From positions 636,330,585 through 636,394,584 of the forward strand of contig OX422210.1 of NCBI GenBank assembly GCA_949130495.1: a DNA stretch of 64,000 bases, in the 5' to 3' direction. The notes beneath the pieces were generated by a model, which saw only the letters and a program-made list of their open reading frames with translations, was not told the DNA's origin and ran no database searches. Within the stretch, counting starts at the first letter, position 1; every line of letters starts with the position of its first letter. The position numbers and the translations under genes are program-made. Positions 1 through 12,470 of this stretch are shown here, one piece after another. Origin of the DNA: Sambucus nigra. Taxonomy: Eukaryota > Streptophyta > Magnoliopsida > Dipsacales > Adoxaceae.

Positions 1-121
1 ATTGTTGTTTTTTATAAAAAAGTACACCTTAAGGGTTTTACCAAGAATAAGGCGTGAAAAGCGTAAGGCGAGGCGTTTCTCCCAAGCCGCCTAGGCGGGC
101 CTAGGCGGATTTTTTAGAACA

Positions 122-158
<37 letters not shown>

Positions 159-1921
159 TGTAAATAATATATATTCAGTAAACAATTTTCAATGTTTATT
201 TCAATTGTCTAATTTTTGTGTTTGATTGAAAATGTGAACAATTGTGATTTTCCAACTTATATCAAATAGATACATTTCGAAAAATATTCATTTGCTTTGA
301 AATTATTTGTCCTAAAATCATTTACCTGGAATCATTTGCATTTTTTCAGTTTTCTATCAAACAGGGCCTAAGAGTTTAACTAAAGTGAGAGTTCTAAAAT
401 GAAAAGTGGAGTTTAAATAAAAACACCATTTTAAAAATACATTGAATGGAAGCCTAATAAAAACTTTAGAAATAAGACTAAAGGTTGTTTGTTTTTATCT
501 CTTAAGTCTGAATCTAAACCATTCAGATTTAAGAGGTATCAAAAAGTGTTTGTTTTTTTAAATAATTAAGATGTTAACGATTATATTTGACTTTGAATTA
601 TTAAGAGATAAAATTACTGAACTTGAAGTCTGAATCAATCTAAATACATTCATTCAGATATAAAAATATACATATCTTTCAGATTCAAAGTTCAAACTTC
701 AAATTCAAACTTACCTAAAGCAAAAAAGAAAAAAAATAATTTTATAAACGAAAAACTTAGCTTCCCATTCTAGGGTCGTTGCCTTGCATAGATTGAAATA
801 AAATGAATGCATTATAATATAATGATAACTTTCTTGAAATGGGTTTATAATTGTGGATGACATTATTTGACATGTTTGGATGCCAAGTTGCATGGTTCTT
901 TGCTTCATTTTGAAACTCCATGATTGTTTCTTTGAACCCCCGTCACTAGCACCACCCAAAAATAAAAATTATTCTGTACCATCGTTATTTTCTTCTATTC
1001 TTAAATTTTTCCGTACATTGAATTATTGACGAATTGGCGATCAGGTGAAATGTCAAACAGTCATATTCAGTATGAAATTTCATTGTGTGTCGTTATTGTG
1101 ATAAGATTCTGATGAACTTTGAGACCAGCTAGAGATGTAGAAGCTGGTTGGTGACGGAAAGAAATTCTACAGTTGAATTTGTTGAAAATTGAGAATTTTG
1201 ATTGAACCATCTTGTTATATAAACAGGAATGGAGTTTGGAACAATCAACTTCTTTAAACCATTTTTCAATAAAAGACTGCGATTTTTAGACAATTAAACC
1301 ATGTCATGTCAGCAAACTTGTTTTGAAATAATACCCAAGAAATTTCAGAAGTTTCACCAAGTGAAGATGTTCAAGAACATTGGACATAAATGTTAGCGGC
1401 GGGTAAAATCCAGTCCCAGAAAGGATATAATAAGGTGCAGTCCAAGATGGTTTTGATTTTAGAATGTGGACTTCTACAATACAACTATGTGAGATAGTCG
1501 TATCACAAATAATCAAATTTTAATACATTCTGAACTATATTACAGGGATTAAGGACCGCACACTAAAGCAAAATCATATTGGACCCTATTATTTTTTGTG
1601 ATGGATGCAGGAGTTTAAATGTGTATAAATAAATATTAGATAAAACAAAGATGTCATTTTCTATTATTGCTGCAAATCATGTATCAACACAAAATACACT
1701 CAACAAGAACTTTTTCTAAAAGATTAATCAGAAGGAATTTCCGTATTAACTCTCTCTTTTTACGTAAAAATCAAAGGTCCTCTCAATTATTTCGGACCAA
1801 GATTCTCTACCAAAAGCACTGTACATTCTACTTGGACAAATTAATAACAAAAACTACCAACCTTGCTGTAACATGCACAGCCCTATCAAAATCTGGAGAC
1901 TTCTCTGCAAAATCAAAATCA
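1..1921. other. AT-rich intergenic DNA, 3' flank of the GT14 gene
   Basis: I see no supportable gene here. The first 115 bases hold a GC-rich tract with a perfect 12-bp palindrome, CCGCCTAGGCGG at 87-98, followed at once by a second GGCCTAGGCGG, inside otherwise AT-rich DNA; this looks like repeat debris. The part nearest 1921 should contain the 3' UTR of the glycosyltransferase gene transcribed from the right, but I cannot fix a polyadenylation site. Open frames in this stretch are short and of AT-rich chance composition. Confidence 0.5.
125..157. repeat. (AT)n microsatellite
   Basis: Uninterrupted AT dinucleotide run of about 16 units, directly visible. Confidence 0.95.
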
Positions 1922-2563
1922 TCAAAATTCCAGAACATTTGACGTGAGGTCAAGTAAAGGCTCAAGAGCACTAGGAGCAAACTTTCGAGCGAAGAGGTGG
2001 CAAACGGATGTACTTTCCGAATTATACAAACAGAGCGTCCCATTATTCCTTATAGACTGTATGAAATCTTCTGTTACATTAACCGCCCCAAAGGTGGCCG
2101 GGTGTGGGCCCCCCAACGACCAGTCAACATAGGTAACGGTCCGATTAGCATTTAAGGGCCCATAAAACATGTGGAGGAAAGTTGGGATATAATGCTCATC
2201 CGGATAACAAGCAGGCCTGCAATACTTTTTGAAGATGGTGTAGTATTTGGTGTCGGAGACTATTGCAACAGCAAGTGTACGGTTTACGTCAAACCACTGG
2301 GACCCTTTCCTCCAATCAGAGAGCTTGATATCGGGTTGCATCCGACGGTTGTAGCGACCTCGTCCATAACGAGATGGATCATCGTAAGATTCAACGAAAC
2401 TGTGGAGGGATTCGATGAGGTATTTGTACACAGTTGGGAAGTTGTAAACGGGGATACAGCTCTCGGAGAGAAGAACAAACCGCTCATTTGAGAAGTCGAG
2501 CAGGGCATTGGCTAGGAGCCGCCTCTCTGCATCGAAAAGAGACACCGTTCCCCATTCGACTTT
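1922..2563 (-). CDS. GT14 (DUF266, Core-2/I-branching type) glycosyltransferase, exon 2
   Basis: This is the second and last coding exon (213 codons plus TGA) of a plant family-14 glycosyltransferase. It opens right after an acceptor CTTCAG at 2569-2564 and reads KVEWGTVSLFDAERRLL, then the family blocks LLSESCIPVYNF, DDPSRYGRGRYNRRM, WRKGSQWF, CRPACYPDEHYIPT and DWSLGGPHPATFG, and ends with CHLFARKFAPSALEPLL. These order and match the conserved core and C-terminus of plant DUF266 proteins. The family adds sugars to glycoproteins or arabinogalactan-type glycans in the Golgi; the exact substrate here is unknown. Exon 1 lies 5.7 kb away at 8270-8830 and joins in phase 0, giving about 400 residues, a normal family length. 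A GTG at 2545 inside the exon is not a start. The reading frame is intact, so the gene looks functional. Confidence 0.9.
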   Translation of the reverse strand, partial: KVEWGTVSLFDAERRLLANALLDFSNERFVLLSESCIPVYNFPTVYKYLIESLHSFVESYDDPSRYGRGRYNRRMQPDIKLSDWRKGSQWFDVNRTLAVAIVSDTKYYTIFKKYCRPACYPDEHYIPTFLHMFYGPLNANRTVTYVDWSLGGPHPATFGAVNVTEDFIQSIRNNGTLCLYNSESTSVCHLFARKFAPSALEPLLDLTSNVLEF

Positions 2564-2983
2564 CTGAAGGGTACAAAAAAATTATGTTTTTAGAAATAAA
2601 TACATGAAGTAAAATATTATGGCAGGAAAGGTTTGACTTCTATAACTAAAATAAATGGCAAAATGCAAGAAACCACTCAAACGATCACTCTGGTTGTAAA
2701 TTCCCTCTACCATTGGAAATAACAAGTGAACCTAGGGAAAATTTTGTAATAGCCCTCGTGTGTAGCTAAAGAGAAGAGAGTATCGCTAAAACCCTTTTTT
2801 AATGACAATGGGGAAAATTGAGAAGAAATGGAATATTTCAAGGAGCTTTTTGCAAATTTAATAGTTCAGGAATGCATTTGAAGCTCATGAAGTTCAGGGA
2901 GTCTCTCGCACCTTAAGCTATTGTGAAATTTCAAAGGCATGCAGAGTATTGAAGGACTTTCATAACTAGTTCAAACAACATAC

Positions 2984-3310
2984 ACAAAATTAACTGTGTA
3001 TCTGTATCAGTGCAGGATTTCATTCACTGATCCTTGATTAAGTATAGCAACCATATGTGATCGAAAAATATTTTCTTTCTTTCTTTCCTTACATAAAATT
3101 AACTGTGTATCTGTATCAGTGCAGGATTTCATTCACTGATCCTTGATTAAGTATAGCAACCATATGTGATCGAAAAATATTTTCTTTCTTTCTTTCCTTA
3201 CATAAAATTAACTGTGTATCTGTATCAGTGCAGGATTTCATTCACTGATCCTTGATTAAGTATAGCAACCATATGTGATAGAAAAATATTTTCTTTCTTT
3301 CTTTCCTTCC
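2984..3310. repeat. 109-bp tandem repeat, three copies
   Basis: The block beginning AAATTAACTGTGTATCTG and ending in a (CTTT)n-rich tail is repeated head to tail. The anchor TAACTGTGTA begins at 2991, 3100 and 3209, so the period is exactly 109 bp. The copies are almost identical (one visible change, gatc to gata, in the third), which points to recent expansion. It lies inside the GT14 intron. Confidence 0.95.
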
Positions 3311-4439
3311 TTCTTTTTCAATTTTGATCAATAAAAGAAGAATGATAAAGCGTTAAATAGCAAGGAAAAAACTTCTCTTTTCATTTTTACCAAAGCCTAT
3401 CAAGGAAGTTTCTGTGTAAGAACAGAATGCTAGCAAATTTATGTGCATTAGTTTATTCATGTCATGTGCCCTTGCCTATTTTCTTACAACCCCCATATCC
3501 CAATGCATACTAGATTTTATTCACTAGGAAAGTAAGAAAATTCATTTATAGAACTTTTCCTGAGCCCCGCCCATTTAAGTTTATCAATCAAAACAAGGAG
3601 CTTACAACATGATAGATAATAATAACTAATTAGGGTGTTACGAGCTTTATTAAGATATGCTATGTAAAAAATGTAACAAATTGTAAATACATAATTTTCA
3701 AGATAACCTAAACCTTCCGCTTCATGCAAAGCCTCACCAATATATAGATATTCTTCTTCTATAATAGAGATAATTTGAACATACAGAGATATAATTCTTT
3801 TATAATAGAATTGGCAATCAACGAGCCATCCATCATATCATTTCCTCTTTATCCCGGAAGAAGACAAGACATACAAGAAACTACTTATGTTTGAACTCCC
3901 ACTAAACAAGAAACATATATAGCATATTTCTAGATATTCTATTCCCAAACAACCAGTCCCCACTAAAATAATTAGATTCAACTCTCAAGAGATGCATTTT
4001 TTTCCTAAATAGTCCTACACATGTAGTAAAGCCTAGTACTTGAAGTTAGCTATCCCTGGTTAAATACGGAAACCATATATACGTATATATACTGATGGAC
4101 ACATCTTGCCTTAGTGATACCCTTCTATTTTTCTATTATTACTCTTGTGATATCCCTCTTTTGGATTGAGTTCCAAGCACAAGTAATACCGAATAAATAG
4201 GTCAGTGGAACCTCTGTGGTTTAGTGTCAGTGAAGAGAATCACACAGCCATTTAGGATGTAGGATGCCAATCTGAGTAACTTGACAAACAGAAGATTGCA
4301 AAAATAGCTGCTCACTATGTAAGTCCAACTATCAGGCACTAATAGGCAATTGTCCAACTCTTCCTTCAATAATAGAACTCAGCTCATTAGTCTTGATTGT
4401 GTTTTAGATAAACCAACATCTTCCTCCATCTTTGGAATT

Positions 4440-4453
4440 GTATATATATATAT
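4440..4453. repeat. Short (TA)n microsatellite
   Basis: About seven TA units within the intron. Confidence 0.8.
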
Positions 4454-7166
4454 AAGAAGAATTTATTGAACAATGAGACAGAAACTAATAAAAAGGAGAG
4501 AAATTACATGTGGAAGAAGACAATGAACTTAAACAGCTAAGTACAAAGAAATGAAAAAATAAATTAAACGAGATTTTTTTCTTCTAAATTTTTACACGTT
4601 CTTTATGTGTGAAGTCTATAATTGAAATTCTAATTACAATACCAAAACAATCGCTAAAAGAGTTCTAAAAGGTCTGATGATTCAAAATTATAAGCTCTCC
4701 TCATTTGTTAATCAATAATCATGCACACACCCTTAACCTTACTCTAAAAAACATTTGTGCCAAAAAAGACTCTGAAGCTGATGCAATTACATATCACATA
4801 GGGTGAATGTAATTGAATTATGGAGATTGCAATGGATGATATGGTCTTCAATGTTTTGTTCACAATTCACTCGATGAGGCTTCACATGCAGAATCAATTT
4901 GTGAAATTAACAATTATTGCGTAAACACGGTTTGCTTCGGTGGTTGTAATGCTCAAAAGATTCAAGCTTATGAATACAATTTTAGCTAGTGGGTGGTCTA
5001 AAAACAACACATCACTTCATTGTTTGGCACACTCCTTGAACCCTAGGTGACTCACAAAGTGTTTCTATTAATTTTGGTCAGATTAGATATAACTTCTAGT
5101 TTTAATTTTTACAAGATACCGGTTAATTTCATTCATATGTATTCTAGCCAACAATGGTTTAGTTGAGGTGCAAATCGTGTTGGGCCAGACAAGAATGAGG
5201 AAACTTAAACAGAAAGGAAAAAGTGCTTGCAGAGTTTCTTTTCAAAGCAACCGAGCATTGAATGGTTGCCACTGAACTTGGAAAGTTCTCATCTCTTTTT
5301 TATGAGTTTGATGCGTTTGATTCTACAAGAGTGCTTGATACTAAGTTAAGGTGTGCTATCTATGGAGCTTCTAAGCCCAAGCTTCACTACTTCGCCACAA
5401 GACTACTTGGTCAAACTTGTTTTTCTTCTTTGTTAAGAGAGAAATTGGGGCACTTGTTCATTAATAAACCCTAAGAAGAGAAGCAAGTTGTGACTCCAAA
5501 TCATTCAGAAAACTTGGTATATGTGCATGATAATCTTTGAATTTTACTACGGAGAATGATATTGTACAATGAAGGAGAGAGCAAGATGTGGGATGTGGGC
5601 GATGATACATTTGATTCACTTGATGAACCATATTACTAGGGTAGAGCTGTTTTTTACAGAATAACGAGGAATGAGGAGCATTGAAACACTAAGCATATTA
5701 AAGTTTTAAGTTCTTTTTTGTTTAATGTTTAGAATTGGTATTTTGCCGTTTGGTTGTTAGTATGGAATTTAGTAGTGGCGCAACATTTATCTTTTCGATA
5801 GGTATTAGACTTATGGTTTAAATGATTTTACAAATTGTTTGACCATGTTAGTTTAGAAATTTAGGTAAACTAATTCTACCACTAATTATTTGTTCTTGAA
5901 GTGAAAAATAGATGGAATTATTCATTAAAAAATATATATTTACGGTCGTGTCGTGCCTAATTTTTTTAGATTTTCCATGTCGTATCACAGACAATTTCTG
6001 TGTCCATGCTTTATAGTTAATCATTAAAGATATATTAAAATCCCAAAAGTCCACAGTGAAAAAAGCACAAAGAGTCCACATCCCACACCTCAATCTTCAA
6101 AATCCTCCATTTCCTCTACATCCTCCAAAAATCATCGCCAACACCACCTGAACTATTGACCATTTTTCAGTGAATATGGCTCTCTTAGTGGACTTGGAAA
6201 CTCATAATCTGATTTATGATTTGCTAGAGATGGAGTTCCTAATTTCATGTCATAAGGGAGTTCTCTTTTTCCACAATCCTTTGAACAGTGGATGTGGTGT
6301 GGGTGTGAGAGAGAGATCTAACACATGGATACAAACTCTTTAACAAACTTACAATGTGCATTTGTTTCATACGGTTATAACTGAATCCAGTGTTTCGGCA
6401 CCTTCATAACTTAAGCCCTAACAGAAAATAAGTTCAGTCATCAGAAAATAGTACATAATTTGAAGTTCTCATCATCCTTAATTAACATAAAAAGAGCAGT
6501 TAGGAAAAAAATCCCATAACATAATTCTCATGCAAACAAAAGAAAATGTTTTTGGAGCAAATGTTCCCCAAAGATACAAAATTCTGTAAAATATTAGACT
6601 TGTGTAATATAAAAGGAGTAGACTACGAAAAGGTGAATTTGTAATGCTTCTATGAGTCGCGATAAAGCTGTACCATATATTCAATAATCAATTAATGATC
6701 CTTCACTGATCCTCTTTCAGTCCAAACAAAAATTCTGACCCTGACTCTTTTTGTTGATATCTATGTCCCTCACAAGAAGCACTGGGTTTCAGATAAGACA
6801 TGGTCAATGAATTACCAGCAAAGGCCATCTGCTGCCTGTGAAGGTCATAAGTTGATTGCAGTAGACAAGTCCTCAATACCTCACATCCTGCATGTGTCCA
6901 TAAACATGCAGATAACACCTAGGCAATCATCTCATGCAATGAACCGCTCTACTGAAAGATGCGAGAAGTATGATGGATTATTAAACCATATAAAACATTA
7001 AACTATTTGAAACTTAATAAATCCAACCTCATTCAATCTAATCTTCATAATTTCATTTTCCATGATTCGACTCAGTAACTAATATGCACTACAACATTCC
7101 TATTCATAAGGAATGGATCTTTTCTACACGGTGTTCCTACATTCTTCTTCCCCGTGATTAAAAATT

Positions 7167-7388
7167 GGGGCATATACCAAATAGTCCCTCAAACTTTTTT
7201 TGATACACGTTTAGTCCAAGCCTTTTTATTTTGCACCAAAAAATCCTTCACCATGCCAAAAAAGTTTTACCATGCCGCTGGCACGGACCTTTAAAGATAA
7301 GAGATTAAGGGACTATTTGGTACAAAATAAAAGGCTTGAACTAAATATGTATTAAAAAATATTTGAGGGACTTTTTGGTATTTGATCC
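7167..7388. mobile_element. 222-bp Mutator-type MITE (MULE-derived, non-autonomous)
   Basis: Terminal inverted repeats of roughly 75-80 bp (about 80% matching by eye) face each other: the left end starts GGGGCATATACCAAATAGTC and the right end, read on the minus strand, starts GGATCAAATACCAAAAAGTC. The element is flanked by perfect 9-bp direct repeats TTAAAAATT at 7158-7166 and 7389-7397. A 9-bp target duplication with long inverted repeats is the signature of the Mutator superfamily. There is no coding capacity. It sits in the long GT14 intron and could fold into a long hairpin RNA when the intron is transcribed. Confidence 0.88.
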
Positions 7389-8269
7389 TTAAAAATTAGC
7401 ATCTATACAACTAGTCCAAATATCGTGTTACCCAGGACTGTCACTGTGCCGCTTTGGACAATTGCCGCAATTCCTTTCTATATATCGCAATATTACTTCA
7501 GACGCATTTACCCCAACTCACTCACATTATTCCTATGAAAGCATATTTCGGCTTCTTCTGATGATGATATAAAACCATTGCAGTAAATCCCTCAATACTT
7601 TATCAAACAATAATCGCAGTCGATAACAGTCTTTTCGGATATGCTATCATAGCATTTCATTTGGAATTCCTCCACATAACAGTCTTTTGGATAATGCACA
7701 ACTTATTAATGGTTTATCAAAGTTTCATCTTTTTGCTCCCCTTTTCTTTTTCCCCTCCTTTTCACATAACAGCCACAACAATCAGCAGCATCAAACGTAC
7801 TTTCCATCCTTTGTAAGAATCCCCTATTCCTTCTTGGGTTGCCCTAAATTATTAATCCACTTTCCGTTTTTAGACATAATCAGCTAACCAAATTACAGGA
7901 TAGTGAACATAGTGAACAAGTGTTAATCTTGGCCATCAATTGAGTGCGTCCTTAAATTAAACCAAAAAAAAGAATAGATATGGACCCTTAATTTGGGATG
8001 GAGACAGTATCATTTGAGGTATAGTTTGAGGTGCATATAAAATAATTATAAACCTAAATTAGCCTGTCCCTTCATCCTACAATTATTCTACTATCTATGT
8101 CAGCTGAATCCTCTTTTGAATCCTCTGATCCTAGATTTATCCTAGTATATACACCAAAAAACATATTTGCACCTCACAACCTTAAAGAAACATGAAATTA
8201 CAAGAATTAGGCAATAAGCATGTTTTGTCATAATATCCACGGCAAAGAACAAATCTGAAAATTTCATAC

Positions 8270-8830
8270 CTGACTGGGTATCTGTCGCCGGTAGAAAACA
8301 GATGTCCTATTGACATCAAGTTCATACCCAGGTTGTGCATGCACATAAATTGAAAACATCTTCTCACTCTGCCCCTCAAAGAACTTCTCCCACAAAGGCA
8401 ACATAGGCAAAGGACCCCTTGTCAAGAACATAAAAGCCACCTTAGGTACTCTAACATAAGGATACCCTTTCTTCTTAGGCACCAATGAAGCCCTCCACAA
8501 CAACTCATCATCTGACATACCATGTGTTAAATTCTTAGGCCCAACAAAACTCAACATGCTCAAACAATCCTCTTTCTCACATTTATGTACAACTTGAGTA
8601 CAGTTTTTAAAATTGCTCTCAGGACTTACAGCCAAAGCATTAGTCTTGTAAAATTGCTCAGCTTGTAAATTGAAATACCGATCCACGTGTGAGCTTGAGG
8701 CTAATCCGATAACCACACCCACAACAAAGATGATTAAAATTATGAGAACCCTTAATAACCCAAGAGATGAGTCCTTTACACAAAGGGAAGACTTATTGTC
8801 CACCTCATCTCTCTCTCCTCTGTTCCTCAT
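8270..8830 (-). CDS. GT14 (DUF266, Core-2/I-branching type) glycosyltransferase, exon 1
   Basis: First coding exon (187 codons) of the family-14 glycosyltransferase. I chose the ATG at 8830; a GTG two codons upstream is less likely in a plant. The protein begins with a short basic/acidic cytosolic tail, then a hydrophobic segment at about residues 25-46 (LLRVLIILIIFVVGVVIGLA), the signal anchor of a type II Golgi membrane protein. A lumenal stem with several cysteines follows, then the start of the catalytic domain: KVAFMFLTRGPLPMLPLWEKF, FSIYVHAQPGY and FYRRQIPSQ, where family members match strongly. Donor splice site CAG|GTATGA follows the last codon. Exon 2 (1922-2563) supplies the rest. 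Acceptor sugar and physiological role cannot be deduced from sequence. Confidence 0.9.
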
Positions 8831-8973
8831 TATCACTTCAAATAAATAACTATTTACATGTACATTATATGGGTTTTGTAAAAGATTTGAACTTTGAGGA
8901 ATTTGGGTGTAGATCTCAGGACGGATGACAGAGAGGGGGAAACTAGGGTTGGCTAAAAAAGTGGATCAAGAGA

Positions 8974-8982
8974 CATATATAA
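8974..8982 (-). promoter_or_regulatory. Possible TATA box of the GT14 gene
   Basis: TTATATATG on the minus strand, about 145 bp upstream of the chosen ATG, a plausible spacing for a plant 5' UTR of about 110 bp. Only motif and position support it. Confidence 0.35.
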
Positions 8983-11310
8983 GAAAGAAAGGATTTTGAT
9001 AGATTAAGTTAAAAGACAAAATGAGTTTAGATTTGTCTGAGAGCCCGAGAAACTCAAAAATGTTGATTTGGGAAGAAACCGTCTTTTTAACGCCTATTGA
9101 AGTGCAGTGATCCACGTTGAAAATGGGAAGGGTCTTTACTAAGGCGCTGTGCGCGCAATTTGAAAAATGAAACACCATTAAGCACTATCACATAGCCAGA
9201 TAGACTTGTATTAATATAAAAAGTTTGGTACAAAAGACAAATGTGTTCAGCTTCATTTTCCTTTTCCATTTTCCCTAATTTAATGCTAATAGCATCCCTA
9301 ACAGGTATAATAAATACCCATTTTAATATAGTAAATATACAATTTCAGTAGCCAAAAAATTAACGGGTCTAGTTTAATGTTTCGTTTGAGGCTTATTGTA
9401 CTATTGGAATTTACACCCCCAACCACCCAACTATCACAATTAACATTTTGTTCTAATTAGTCACTTGGAAAAAAATTAACGATTGGGCATAATTTGAATT
9501 TTCAAACTTCTCACGCGACACTTGAATTGTCGTTTGAGGAAAAAAAAATCTCACGCGACACTTCAAGTTTCGTTTGAAATGGGCCCAAATTACAGATCTG
9601 AAAGTGTATTGTATATTTGAGGGTCCTATACTATATGGGAGTGTATATTTGTCGGTTTAACTACCCACTAAATATACAAAAAATGCACATTTGAAGGTTT
9701 ACTCTACATATTAGGGTTGTTCTAACATCATGATTAATTTATTTAAGAGAAAGTGAGGCAATCTCTAGACAACTAATTACAATTAGTATTTTTCTTATCA
9801 TATTTTATTACTTTATTTCATGGGTAGTGCTCGCAAAAACCAACTAGATTTTCAAAATGCCTTTATCAACCTCTTAATAAGTCATGGCCCCTTATTTGTT
9901 TCTAAACATGGGCCAAATTCGAACTATAAAGAGAAAAAAAATGTAGGCCAAATTTGGGCCACGCATTTATATTCCTAAAAGCTACCAAACATAACCCTAA
10001 CACCAATTTCTCTCTCGGCCAAAAACAGTCATTTCTCTTTCTCCTTCACGAACTAAAGCATCACCTGCATACAAACTTGACCATACTTTTCCTCCACTTT
10101 TTAATTTCTAACCTCAAAATGTTAAAAGTGTATTTTTGCTCTCTAACAACCACATTTAACCCTTTTCAATAGGTCTCTTTCTCTTTATTATGTTTATTGG
10201 TTTCAAGTTTGTAAGGCATTTTTTAATTATGTTTTGGACTTTGTCATTTTTTATATATACATATGCGCAGCATACACATCCTTTTTAGGAAAAAATAAAA
10301 ATAAAACGGCTATGCCCGACCTAACAATGACCTTTGCCCATATTTGTTCAGCCCAGATTGAGCCCAATCCATATTTAGCCCGCCCAAATTCACTCAAACC
10401 CATCCAAATGCCACTATTATTCACGAGCTTCTCTGTAATTAAAAAGGCACTCATGTATTCTTGAGTTTCCTGACGAGACACTTATTGTCGTTCGAATTTT
10501 GATGAAGAAGCTTGTTTTTTGTTCCTAACTTGCATAACATTTGAAATGGAAGGAGTGAGTCTCTTTGAAAATATTATCAATATTAATTTAACATACATAA
10601 ACAAACCTTCCCTTATAACCAATAGTTATGCTACCATGTGGGAGGATGTTCCAATGTTCTTGGCCATCATTAGAATGGTCCTCTCATGTTCCAGATGATT
10701 GCTCCAATTCTCGTATTATGGCCTAGATTATTAATAGCATCATCAGTGTTGAGCTTGAGCTCAGTATACCAATAATGTTCTCACAGTGTATAGCATGAAG
10801 GAATACAATAAAGATCAGTAGACACTTGATTTGATAGAGAGGATGCGGAATATACCTTATGCTCCAATGGTGGGAAGCCTCATATATGCCATGTTGTGTA
10901 CTAGGCATGATATCTTCTTTGGAGTTGGCATGGTCAACAAATTTTAGTCCCACTCGTGTGAGGAGCAATGTATTGCACAAAGAACATTATCAAGTACCTG
11001 AAAGGACTAAAGATTATTGTGACACGCTGTAAAATCCATAAATAGATAGATCAGTTTTAAGCATAGCTAATATGAGAGTCAAAATAATTTGTATCATTCT
11101 AGGCATGACTGAAATAAAAACAAAATGATATATATGACAATACTGAAACTGAGTAATAAAGCTAACCATGACACAACTCTGATACCAATCCAAATTAAAA
11201 TGAAATAATAACTCCTCACGAGAATGTAAATGTTTCGATAAATTAAATATTCAAACTCTGAATACATAAAACTAAATCCAATGTAAATACTCCTCAATAA
11301 TATAGATAAG
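8983..11310. other. AT-rich intergenic DNA upstream of the GT14 gene
   Basis: No gene seen. A weak pair of facing ends (about 9290-9330 and 9690-9730, both carrying a CCCTAA-like tract) may mark a degraded MITE, but no target duplication is clear. At 11175-11187 the string AACTCTGATACCA reads on the minus strand as TGGTATCAGAGTT, like a primer-binding site for initiator Met tRNA, but no adjoining LTR with proper ends is visible, so it is probably an old copia scrap. Confidence 0.4.
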
Positions 11311-12080
11311 TGTGGCCTCATCCCTGAAAGGCCTCAACCCGGCCAAGCCAACCTTACGCACTCATCAAATTGGAATCATGGGCCGACCTAGCACAGTCCC
11401 ATCCTCAATAGCCTCGTCCTCGACGTGCTTGACCAACATATAACATTATGCATTCTCAGCCCAGGCTAATTCTATCGTCTCGACCTCGTACCATGAGGGG
11501 GCCGACACCAGTCAACCAACCCAAGGTCGTGCTCAGCAGTTTAATGGTCGTCCACTTAGAAGACTAACTTTGTGTCTTGTCTCGACCAAGGACCACGACT
11601 ATCGGCCCTTATTACCTCACAGGTCACATGTGAATTGCGGGTCACCATGCCACGTGGGCATACCGTTATAACAAGACCTTCCCCTCATGTGAGGGAATAT
11701 TTAGTTATTATACACTTGATAGGTGGCATCATCTCAATGGAGCAGCTACCCCCATGCACACCTTTGCATGCTTGGGGGGCACATTGTACACCCCCAAGAC
11801 TATAAAAAGGAGATCTATCTTCTTCATCAAGGGATCCAAAATCAAAACCTCGGCTAAACTTTATCAAAATCATTGTGGAGATATAAAGTGCTTGAGAGTT
11901 GTAATTCTGGGCCATTAGAGCTCCATAGTAAATGCAAAACACGAGAAACACCTTGCACGGTGGAGTAGGCTATGTTTGAACCACTTATATCTCAGTGTCT
12001 TTCTCTTTACCTCATTTCCTTCTCTTACTTGCATACCTGCATTTATATCTCCATTATTATATCATTTTGAGCTTGAGCAG
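11311..12080 (+). mobile_element. Probable LTR or LTR fragment of a gypsy-type element
   Basis: This stretch is much more GC-rich than its surroundings and carries a good plus-strand core promoter, TATAAAAAGG at 11801-11810. About 160 bases further is GGTGGAGTAGGCTATGTTTG followed by AACCACTT, closely resembling the GTGGACGTAGGCTT..GAACCACTT block of the Tat LTRs elsewhere in this window. No internal region or matching second LTR follows, so it may be a solo LTR. I could not fix exact ends or a target duplication; the boundaries given are approximate. Confidence 0.5.
11771..11810 (+). promoter_or_regulatory. Hairpin plus TATA box in the LTR-like sequence
   Basis: CTTGGGGG (11771-11778) and CCCCCAAG (11791-11798) are perfect 8-bp inverted arms around a 12-base loop, ending two bases before TATAAAAAGG. 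Confidence 0.55.
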
Positions 12081-12404
12081 CACATACAATTTTAATGATG
12101 ATTTCATAGCATCATCACTCAATATAATAATCTGACTCAACTGAATACTAAATAATAGTTTTTTGGTTTGACCCTAAAAAATTTCAACTTTTAATGTATA
12201 GTTATTTAGAAGTTAAAAATTTTAGTTATACATAGTAGTTTGTTTTCTTTTTCTTTTTAATTAATGTCTAGTTTAATTAGTTAAAAAATTTACTATTCTT
12301 ATTTTTATGTTCGGTTCTAAGATGTTGTGTAGAATTTTTGGACTTGTGCTATTTGAGATCGCTCCATTTTGGGTAATATCGTTCTCGCCCTCTCTTTAAC
12401 TTGT

Positions 12405-12470
12405 GTTCTTGATTCGCATTGAGGACAATGCAATGTTTAAGTTAAGGGTATAGGTATTCTTCCCATTCAT
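12405..12470 (+). mobile_element. Athila-type 3'-end remnant (PPT region)
   Basis: GAGGACAATGCAATGTTTAA followed by GTTAAGGG resembles the stretch before the 3' LTR in Athila elements and the copy at about 59950-60000 in G4 (GAGGACAATGCA..CTAAGTTAGGGGGG on its sense strand). The AT-rich sequence to about 13,400 may be the decayed remainder; I see no gene there. Confidence 0.45.

Larger units (their letters stand above)
2564..8269 (-). other. 5.7-kb intron of the GT14 gene
   Basis: On the minus strand the donor is CAG|GTATGA (exon ends at 8270) and the acceptor is CTTCAG|AAA (exon starts at 2563). The intron interrupts the conserved IPSQ/VEWG junction, and the joined frame stays open. It contains a triplicated 109-bp repeat, an AT microsatellite and a Mutator-type MITE, described separately. 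I found no other convincing gene inside; the rest is AT-rich sequence with short chance frames. The family usually has small introns, so the length probably reflects repeat growth. Confidence 0.85.

Noticed and set aside
5262..5474. 70-codon open frame in the GT14 intron (MVATELGKFSSLFYEFDAF..)
   Set aside because: Matches no family I know, has no partner exons or context, and lies in a long intron; could be a fragment of an old insertion but not supportable as a gene.
9290..9730. Possible MITE with facing CCCTAA-like ends
   Set aside because: Arms match at only about 60% by eye and no target duplication could be found.
10234..10481. Overlapping 76-codon frames on both strands
   Set aside because: Short, no family match, and mutually overlapping; chance open frames in AT-rich DNA.
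11175..11187. Initiator-Met-type primer-binding site string on the minus strand
   Set aside because: No LTR end (CA) next to it and no second LTR; kept only as a possible scrap.
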